Source of the DNA: Flavobacterium amnicola
GTDB taxonomy: Bacteria; Bacteroidota; Bacteroidia; Flavobacteriales; Flavobacteriaceae
DNA length: 64,000 nt
NCBI RefSeq assembly: GCF_004122165.1
Contig: NZ_SBKO01000001.1
Location: forward strand, 1,054,001 to 1,118,000
Direction of reading: 5' to 3'
The translations under genes were made by a program, and so were the position numbers. Below, one piece after another: positions 58,264 to 64,000 of the stretch. The notes beneath the pieces are model-generated. The model worked only from the letters and a program-made list of their open reading frames with translations, made no database searches and was not told the DNA's origin. Position 1 is the stretch's first letter. Each line of letters begins with the position of its first letter.

Positions 58264-59241
58264 TTAAAAATCTGCGTCGAAACTGATTTTCCCAGATTCA
58301 GAATCGGTATTCATTACGCCGGCTTTTTGGTATTCAGCCACACGTTTTTCAAAGAAATTCGTTTTCCCCTGTAACGAAATCATATCCATAAAATCGAATG
58401 GGTTGGATGAGTTGTATTCTCTATCGCAACCTAATTCTACTAATAATCTATCGGCCACAAATTCTAAATATTGTGTCATTAAAGTAGCGTTCATTCCAAT
58501 CAAACTCACTGGAAGTGATTCGGTGATGAACTCACGTTCGATATTTAATGCGTCTACAATAATTTCTCTAATTCTTGCTTTTGGCACTTTGTTAACCAAG
58601 TGGTGGTTGTGTAAGTGCACGGCAAAATCACAGTGTACACCTTCGTCACGAGAAATTAGCTCGTTTGAGAAAGTCAATCCTGGCATTAAACCACGTTTTT
58701 TCAACCAGTAGATAGAACAAAATGCTCCAGAGAAGAAAATTCCTTCCACGGCAGCAAAGGCAATTAGGCGTTCTGCAAACGAATCGGATTCAATCCATTT
58801 TAAAGCCCAGTCACCTTTTTTCTTGATGGCTGGAAAGATTTCCAACGCATTGAATAATTCTGCTTTTTCGGCTTCGTCTTTTACATACGTGTCAATCAAT
58901 AACGAATACGTTTCACTATGAATGTTTTCCATCATAATTTGGAAACCATAGAAGAACTTCGCTTCGGCATATTGTACTTCATTCACGAAGTTTTCTGCTA
59001 AATTTTCATTTACAATTCCGTCTGAAGCGGCGAAAAAGGCTAATATATGTTTGATGAAATATTTTTCATCAGCACTTAATTTATTATTCCAATCGGCTAA
59101 ATCTTGGTGCAAGTCGATTTCTTCAGCAGTCCAAAAGCTGGCCTCCATTTTTTTGTACCATTCCCAAATATCGTGGTGTTTGATTGGAAAGATGACAAAT
59201 CGGTCTTTGTTTTCTTGTAAAATGGGTTCGATAGTAGCCAT
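58264..59241 (-). CDS. nrdB: Ribonucleoside-diphosphate reductase, small subunit
   Basis: About 325 residues from the ATG at 59241. A frame open from 59313 adds 24 residues unlike the family and is rejected. Diiron ligands are visible: Asp/Glu in [12 protein letters not shown] (about 42), the E-x-x-H in ENIHSETY (about 103-106) with the radical Tyr four residues after the His, and the second E-x-x-H in RDEGVHCDF (about 202-205). The C-terminus DADF fits the peptide that docks to NrdA. It precedes nrdA on the same strand. Confidence 0.95.
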   Translation of the reverse strand: MATIEPILQENKDRFVIFPIKHHDIWEWYKKMEASFWTAEEIDLHQDLADWNNKLSADEKYFIKHILAFFAASDGIVNENLAENFVNEVQYAEAKFFYGFQIMMENIHSETYSLLIDTYVKDEAEKAELFNALEIFPAIKKKGDWALKWIESDSFAERLIAFAAVEGIFFSGAFCSIYWLKKRGLMPGLTFSNELISRDEGVHCDFAVHLHNHHLVNKVPKARIREIIVDALNIEREFITESLPVSLIGMNATLMTQYLEFVADRLLVELGCDREYNSSNPFDFMDMISLQGKTNFFEKRVAEYQKAGVMNTDSESGKISFDADF

Positions 59242-59695
59242 AGCTATGCTTAAAATTATAGTTTTAGAAAATGAATGTTTTTTTTGCTTCAATTGGGGTT
59301 TACAAAGATTCAAATTTGAAACCGAAAATGAAAGACATAGTTATTCACAATTGCCTTGAGTTTTTAACAAACGAACGCTTTTAATTGATTTGAGACTTTG
59401 TTTGTATTGTATTGAAAGTCAATTATATAGAAACGTAATTTTTGCTGAAGTATTGTAAAATAAGGGGTTGAGTTTTTATAAAAAAGAGGGTTATAAACGA
59501 AAGCTTTGTTGTTTTTTTAATGAATGTATAGCTTTGTTTAGTGTCTAACTAAATTTGGTGAATTTTAACGAATGTAAACCATTCATTTTTAAATATTTAT
59601 GTGTTTTATCGAAAATATTAAAGCGTGGTCGATTAAATTTTAATTTTAAAAAGTTAGGTTATAAATTTGGAATCTAAATTTAAAATAACTGTACA
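59242..59695. other. 454-bp AT-rich upstream region
   Basis: Holds the upstream control region of nrdB (minus strand) and of the small gene at 59696 (plus strand). On the plus strand TAAATTTG at 59662-59669 matches TAnnTTTG, 26 bp before the small gene, without a good -33 box. No NrdR-type box was recognised. No other coding frame is convincing. Confidence 0.5.
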
Positions 59696-59911
59696 ATGAC
59701 TCTTAAAAATTCCTATAATCTATACTTTCTTTTTTTGATTGTTTTGATAGGGATTTCTAATGTGATTCAATTGTCAACTTTGCGTGGTTCTAAAGATAAA
59801 AAAGGATTGCCATTAAAAGAAAATACCAAGTCTACGGAAGATTTATTAAAGGAGAAACGGCAAGAAGATATTGTAACGAATACAGCAGCTTCTTTTTATT
59901 TTCGTCAGTAA
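59696..59911 (+). CDS. Small membrane-anchored protein
   Basis: 71 residues: one hydrophobic N-terminal segment (about 9-26) and a charged tail (KDKKGLPLKENTKSTEDLLKEKRQ). No family is recognised. It has a plausible -7 box and ends 1 bp before the convergent gene at 59913. It may be a real small gene; confidence is moderate. Confidence 0.5.
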   Translation: MTLKNSYNLYFLFLIVLIGISNVIQLSTLRGSKDKKGLPLKENTKSTEDLLKEKRQEDIVTNTAASFYFRQ

Positions 59912-59912
59912 A

Positions 59913-60479
59913 TTATTTTTTTAGGTCCTCCGCTACTTTTTCAAGTTCTTCGTACCATTCATTTCCGAAACGACGCACTAATGCTTCTTTTACAAATTTA
60001 TAAACCGGAACTTCCAATTCTTTTCCTAAAGAACAGGCAGGAGAACAAATGTCCCAACGGTCATAATTTACAGCTTGAAAACTGCTAAAATCTTTTACAC
60101 GGATAGGGTATAAGTGACAAGAAACAGGTTTTTTCCAATCGATTATTCCTTGGTTATAAGCTTGTTCGATACCACAAAGTGCTGTTTTGCCATCAAAAAT
60201 TACATAAGCACAATCTTTGTTGTCAATCAATGGCGTTTCTAAATCGCCATCGGTCCCTTTTACCCAAGTGCCCTGTGCCTCAATAGCAGCAATGCCTTCA
60301 GGACGAAGAAAAGGCTTTACTTTAGGATAGATGGTTTCTAAAATAGCGGTTTCTTCTTGTAACAGTGGGGCACCAGCATCCCCATCTACACAACAGGCTC
60401 CGTGACAAGCGGTGAGGTTGCATACAAATTCTTTTTCGAGAATATCTTCAGAGACGATGGTTTTGCCTAATTGAAACAT
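59913..60479 (-). CDS. DUF3109 family Cys-rich protein
   Basis: 188 residues. The N-terminal Cys cluster CNLTACHGACCVDGDAG (about 20-36), Cys in DNKDCAYV (about 88), ALCGIE (about 100), SCHLYPIRV (about 120) and ICSPACSLG (about 144-149) form the DUF3109/YkgJ-like pattern, a likely Zn or Fe-S site. Its biochemical role is unknown. Confidence 0.88.
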   Translation of the reverse strand: MFQLGKTIVSEDILEKEFVCNLTACHGACCVDGDAGAPLLQEETAILETIYPKVKPFLRPEGIAAIEAQGTWVKGTDGDLETPLIDNKDCAYVIFDGKTALCGIEQAYNQGIIDWKKPVSCHLYPIRVKDFSSFQAVNYDRWDICSPACSLGKELEVPVYKFVKEALVRRFGNEWYEELEKVAEDLKK

Positions 60480-60520
60480 TATTGCGGTTTTGTTTAATTT
60501 CGCAAAAGTACAAAGATTAA

Positions 60521-61237
60521 TTACATAAACTTGTAGTCCGATTTATTAAATGTATACGATTCTTTGTTTAGTTCTATGCATTTCATTGTAGTCGTTTTAC
60601 TTTTGTTTTTTAAATCTTTGTAATTCATTTCCATTAATAGTGGTTTTTCATTTGGTTTTACTAAGTCTTTAAAAACATCGGGCATTCCTCCATTTTGATT
60701 CATTTTAAAAACATTAGTAAAGCTTACTTTGGCTTCGGTAGTGTAATACAATACCATTTCCATTTCGTCGTTAGTTGCTTGCATTCCTTTGCAATTAAAA
60801 CCTAATATTTTTTTACTAGGTATGGCTTTGTATTTTACTTTTTTGGTTTTGTCGTCTACCATTTTGGAATAGTCTGGGACTTTACTAACCATAGCCATTT
60901 TTTTTCCGTCTTTCCCAAAAGTGGAAATGCTTATGTTGTTTTTGGTGTCCATGATCATAAACATTGCCGAAGCTCCTGCTTTATTCATATTGGCGCCATA
61001 ATAAGTGGCATTAGGTTCAAGGAAATAGTCAAAAACAATTTCTTTGCCTTTGTCGGAAGTTATTTGCATGGCATATTTCCAGCTAAAGGTATATTTATCA
61101 GGGATTTTTGAAGCATCCACCTTGTTTTTGCTCAAATTCATGAGGTCTTCCATATTCATTTTTGGCTTTTGTGCCGAAACAACACCGGTTAAAGATACTA
61201 TCAATCCGAAATAAATAAAATACGTTTTTGCTTTCAT
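60521..61237 (-). CDS. DUF4412-type exported protein
   Basis: 238 residues with a signal peptide (about 1-22, ending SAQ). The beta-rich body includes FSWKYAMQIT, the YYTTEAKVSF strand and KKILGFNCKGMQ, as in the DUF4412/LolA-like family of Bacteroidota periplasmic proteins. Function is unknown. It is monocistronic and divergent from marC. Confidence 0.75.
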   Translation of the reverse strand: MKAKTYFIYFGLIVSLTGVVSAQKPKMNMEDLMNLSKNKVDASKIPDKYTFSWKYAMQITSDKGKEIVFDYFLEPNATYYGANMNKAGASAMFMIMDTKNNISISTFGKDGKKMAMVSKVPDYSKMVDDKTKKVKYKAIPSKKILGFNCKGMQATNDEMEMVLYYTTEAKVSFTNVFKMNQNGGMPDVFKDLVKPNEKPLLMEMNYKDLKNKSKTTTMKCIELNKESYTFNKSDYKFM

Positions 61238-61345
61238 AATCCATGATTAAAATTAGAAATGGAAACGAAAGTTAAGCATAAATCCGATAGCAGTTCATTA
61301 ATTTATTAAGAAAATTTGGAATATATTTGTTTGAAAATACATCTT

Positions 61346-61921
61346 ATGAATTTTGATTGGAAAGAAATTTTTACGGTAGGAATGGTTTTGTTTGCTGTAA
61401 TCGATATTGTAGGAACTATTCCTATTATAGTCGACTTGCGTAATAAATTGGGGCATATTAATTCGGAAAGAGCCAGTTTGGTTTCGGGACTTATTATGAT
61501 CACGTTTCTTTTTGTTGGAGAAGGAATACTGAAATTTATGGGCGTCGATGTAAAATCGTTTGCCGTTGCAGGATCGATTGTGCTTTTCTTTTTAGCGCTC
61601 GAAATGATTTTAGGGATTAGTATTTATAAAGATGAAGAACCTAAAACGGCCAGTATAATTCCAATTGCTTTTCCTCTAATTGCTGGTGCCGGAACCATGA
61701 CCACTTTGTTATCCTTACGTTCCGAATACCAATCGATTAATATTGTGATTGCGATTTTGATCAATATAGTTATTGTTTATATCGTTCTGAAATTGTCTGG
61801 GAAAATTGAAAAAATGTTAGGGAAGACAGGTTTGGGTGTAGTCAGAAAAGTCTTCGGGGTAATTTTATTGGCTATTGCTGTTAAATTATTTGCCGCTAAT
61901 GTTAAAGCCTTGTTTGTTTAG
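61346..61921 (+). CDS. MarC family integral membrane protein
   Basis: About 191 residues from the ATG at 61346. A TTG start at 61316 adds ten residues unlike the family and is rejected. Six helices with the MarC signatures FAVIDIVGTIPI, FAVAGSIVLFFLALEM and IAFPLIAGAGTMTT are present. Despite the name, MarC is not tied to multiple antibiotic resistance; its transport role is unknown. A TATATTTG -7 motif lies at 61322-61329. Confidence 0.9.
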   Translation: MNFDWKEIFTVGMVLFAVIDIVGTIPIIVDLRNKLGHINSERASLVSGLIMITFLFVGEGILKFMGVDVKSFAVAGSIVLFFLALEMILGISIYKDEEPKTASIIPIAFPLIAGAGTMTTLLSLRSEYQSINIVIAILINIVIVYIVLKLSGKIEKMLGKTGLGVVRKVFGVILLAIAVKLFAANVKALFV

Positions 61922-61960
61922 TTTGAAAAGCTTTAAATTTGTTGCCTAATTTAGTTTGAA

Positions 61961-62164
61961 ATGAAAACGTTTACCTATATCGTGTTTGCTTTGGCAATTG
62001 TATTTATTGGAGTAAATGCGTCTATGCTTGACTTTTCTAATTTATTTGAAGGTCAGAGTTTAATTGCAATCATTGGTATTTTAGCCACCATGTGTGCTAT
62101 TGTTTTGTTGTTGATTTTTAATATGTCAAGATCAATAGCGAATAAATTAAAGAAACATTCTTAA
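61961..62164 (+). CDS. Small two-helix membrane protein
   Basis: 67 residues with two hydrophobic helices (about 4-22 and 34-55) and a basic end. It lies 39 bp after marC and has no gap before the oxidoreductase gene at 62165, so it is probably part of that transcript. No family is recognised. Confidence 0.65.
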   Translation: MKTFTYIVFALAIVFIGVNASMLDFSNLFEGQSLIAIIGILATMCAIVLLLIFNMSRSIANKLKKHS

Positions 62165-62779
62165 ATGTTTGATGTTCTTATTATTGGCGGAGGAGTTTCT
62201 GGGGTTTCGTGTGCTATGATTTTAGGGTCGGCTCATAAGAAAGCTTTCGTTCAAGATAAAAAAATCGCCATCATAACCCATCAAAAAGCATCATCTCTTC
62301 AAGAGGCTATTTTTTATAATGCTTACGGAATCCCAGCTGGAAAGTTAGGCGCCGATTTATTAGTGGAAACTACACAACAACTTCATGAAAAATATCCGCA
62401 TATTCTTCAAATCGAAGAGGAAAAAGTAATGAAAGTAACTCCTTTGGAAGAAGGGTATGAGATAGAAACGAATAAAGAGGTCTATCAAAGTAAAATAGTG
62501 GTAATCGGAATTGGTTCTTCCAATTTGTTTGCCATCGAAGGATTACTACATTATGTTGAGCCGCATCAAAAATCAGTACCCGAAAAACAACGCATTCAAC
62601 TTAAAAATATCGATCACAAAGTAGCAGAAGGCATTTATGTGTGTGGTACTTTAGCTGGACATAGAAGTCAATTGTCTATTGCAGCCGGAAGTGGTGCAGC
62701 GGTAGCGACTGATATTTTAGTATTGTGGAACAATGGGGTAGAAACCCATAGTCATGACAGTATTAAAGTGAAGGAATAA
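62165..62779 (+). CDS. FAD/NAD(P)-binding oxidoreductase, thioredoxin reductase-like
   Basis: 204 residues. The Rossmann dinucleotide site is IIGGGVSGVS (about 6-15), a second GIGSSN segment sits near 119, and the C-terminal FAD-contacting element is GIYVCGTLAGHRSQLSIAAGSG (about 158-179, given here as a short motif region). It lacks the CxxC of thioredoxin reductase and the separate NADPH domain, so it is a reduced form of the fold. The substrate is unknown. Confidence 0.75.
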   Translation: MFDVLIIGGGVSGVSCAMILGSAHKKAFVQDKKIAIITHQKASSLQEAIFYNAYGIPAGKLGADLLVETTQQLHEKYPHILQIEEEKVMKVTPLEEGYEIETNKEVYQSKIVVIGIGSSNLFAIEGLLHYVEPHQKSVPEKQRIQLKNIDHKVAEGIYVCGTLAGHRSQLSIAAGSGAAVATDILVLWNNGVETHSHDSIKVKE

Positions 62780-62780
62780 T

Positions 62781-64000
62781 TTAATTCTTCAACGCTTCTT
62801 TAACCATCAAATCATCTTTCAAAACAATAAGGTAATAATATTGTTCGCCAAGTAATTGTCGGCAAAATTCGGCGGTAAGATACCGTTTCACGTAGTTTTT
62901 ATTCGCCTCCAAATCCATGTAAGCATCCGATTCGTAGATGTGTTTTTTAAATAATTCAAAATAGAAATCAGCACGATTGACTTTGTCTATTATCTGATGG
63001 TATTTTAATTTGGAAAAGGCTTTTCTGTCGGTATCAATAATTTTAAACACAAAATTCATCGTTACTCCCGATTGCATTAACATTGGAACCATCTCATTTC
63101 CTTTAGTAGCTTCAATGGGAGTGAAAATATCCGGAACAATACCCCCGCCGCCATAAACGATTTTTCCTTTTGGCGTTTTGAATTTTAAGGTGTCGGCTAC
63201 CTTAATACTGTCTTTGGCGTATAATTCGCCATTATGATACCGTGCAAGGAATTCATTTAAATACTCTTCGCTGCCATTTTCGTAAGGTTTTTGTATGGAA
63301 CGACCAGTTGGTGTGTAGTAGCGGGCAATTGTTAATCGAACACTTGATCCATCTTTGAAAGGCATATCGCGTTGTACTAGTCCTTTACCAAACGAACGAC
63401 GACCAATTACTAATCCGCGGTCATTGTCTTGAATAGCTCCTGCTACAATTTCACTGGCTGAAGCCGAGTTTTCATTGATTAAAATGGCCACTTTTCCGTT
63501 TTCAAAAATACCATTTTTCGTAGCGAAGGTTTTGTCTATTTTTCCTTTTTTATTTTTGGTAAAAACAATCAACTTATTGTCTTTTAAAAAATCATCGGCA
63601 ATTTTAATAGCTTCTTCCATATAGCCACCGCTGTTGTCGCGTAAGTCTAAAATTAAACTGTTCGCCCCTTTTTTGATCAGTTGTGAAAGACCGATTTCAA
63701 ATTCCCGATACGTAGTTTCGGCAAAACGATTGATTTTGATGTATCCCGTGTTTTTATTGACCATTAGCGCAACGTCAACGCTTTTTACGGGAATGGTGTT
63801 TCGGGTAACATTGACTTTGAGTTGTTTGCCTTCCGATTTTCGGTAAATGGTAAGCAAAACATTTGAGTCAGGTTCGCCTTTCAATACTTTATAAAGTTTG
63901 TCTGAATTTACTTTTTTTCCAAAGAGTTTGTGGTTGTCGGCAAATAAAATTCGGTCGCCTGCTTTTATTCCGGCTTTCTCTGAGGGTCCACCTTTGACAG
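62781..64000 (-). CDS. C-terminal processing protease (S41), 5' part missing
   Basis: The frame is open to the window edge; only the C-terminal about 406 residues are visible. The visible start is a PDZ domain (GGPSEKAGIKAGDRILFADN). The S41 catalytic domain follows, with the LRDNSGGYMEEA segment, the catalytic Ser in NENSASASEI and the Lys in GRRSFGKGLVQ. The substrate-binding GGGGIVPDI loop is typical. It is a Ctp/Prc-type periplasmic protease that trims or degrades exported proteins. It is convergent with the oxidoreductase gene with a 1-bp gap. Confidence 0.93.
   Translation of the reverse strand, partial: VKGGPSEKAGIKAGDRILFADNHKLFGKKVNSDKLYKVLKGEPDSNVLLTIYRKSEGKQLKVNVTRNTIPVKSVDVALMVNKNTGYIKINRFAETTYREFEIGLSQLIKKGANSLILDLRDNSGGYMEEAIKIADDFLKDNKLIVFTKNKKGKIDKTFATKNGIFENGKVAILINENSASASEIVAGAIQDNDRGLVIGRRSFGKGLVQRDMPFKDGSSVRLTIARYYTPTGRSIQKPYENGSEEYLNEFLARYHNGELYAKDSIKVADTLKFKTPKGKIVYGGGGIVPDIFTPIEATKGNEMVPMLMQSGVTMNFVFKIIDTDRKAFSKLKYHQIIDKVNRADFYFELFKKHIYESDAYMDLEANKNYVKRYLTAEFCRQLLGEQYYYLIVLKDDLMVKEALKN

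Noticed and set aside
1..64000. CRISPR array or insertion sequence
   Set aside because: No regularly spaced direct repeats and no transposase gene were seen; the only recombinase is the integrase described.

Overview
The window comes from an AT-rich Bacteroidota chromosome, most likely Flavobacterium or a close relative. This rests on protein content (a T9SS-type C-terminal sorting domain, DUF5686, DUF1573 and DUF4412 proteins, SpvB-like and Rhs giants of the Bacteroidota type) and on promoters of the flavobacterial form (TTTG, about 19 bp, TAnnTTTG). The outer parts are ordinary core genome: mutS and two tRNAs on the left; rpoN, asnS, an MMPL/RND exporter, a cation:proton antiporter, a dGTPase, nrdA/nrdB, a MarC protein and a C-terminal processing protease on the right.

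Between the tRNA pair (3467-3662) and the membrane-protein gene at 39098 lies a roughly 35 kb accessory-looking region with three layers. (1) A type II secretion / type IV pilus-like machine is split into two arms. The left arm (3919-7709, minus strand) encodes a GspF-like platform protein, two minor pseudopilins, a large GspK-like pseudopilin and a MORN-type exported protein. The right arm (31650-39089, plus strand) encodes a major pilin, a compact prepilin peptidase, a GspE ATPase, a secretin, GspL/PilMN-like, GspM/PilO-like and GspC/PilP-like proteins and a lipoprotein. The arms overlap little in function and together give a near-complete machine. (2) Between them is a seven-gene plus-strand operon (7880-28260): a Skp/OmpH-like periplasmic protein, a lipoprotein, a 2022-residue SpvB/TcB-like protein, two small exported proteins, a 3856-residue Rhs protein and a small membrane protein that is probably immunity to the Rhs tip. 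(3) Downstream, on the minus strand, are a tyrosine recombinase, a second putative immunity gene and a promoterless second Rhs C-terminal cassette.

The main discovery is the 26961-31356 segment. The last conserved part of the active rhs gene and the start of the orphan cassette share a perfect 62-bp sequence in inverted orientation and in the same reading frame. Two more inverted pairs (28293-28322 with 29839-29868, and 28448-28471 with 29702-29725) are nested inside and centre on the recombinase gene. Inversion across the 62-bp repeats would replace the last 318 residues of the Rhs protein with 345 different ones, bring the second immunity gene behind it, and turn the recombinase around. I read this as a reversible toxin-tip switch. 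That is inference from architecture; no inverted form can be seen in a single sequence.

Together the layers suggest an antagonism locus: a Tc/Rhs-like toxin made with its own periplasmic chaperone, possibly exported by the flanking T2SS-like machine, with an exchangeable toxin-immunity end.
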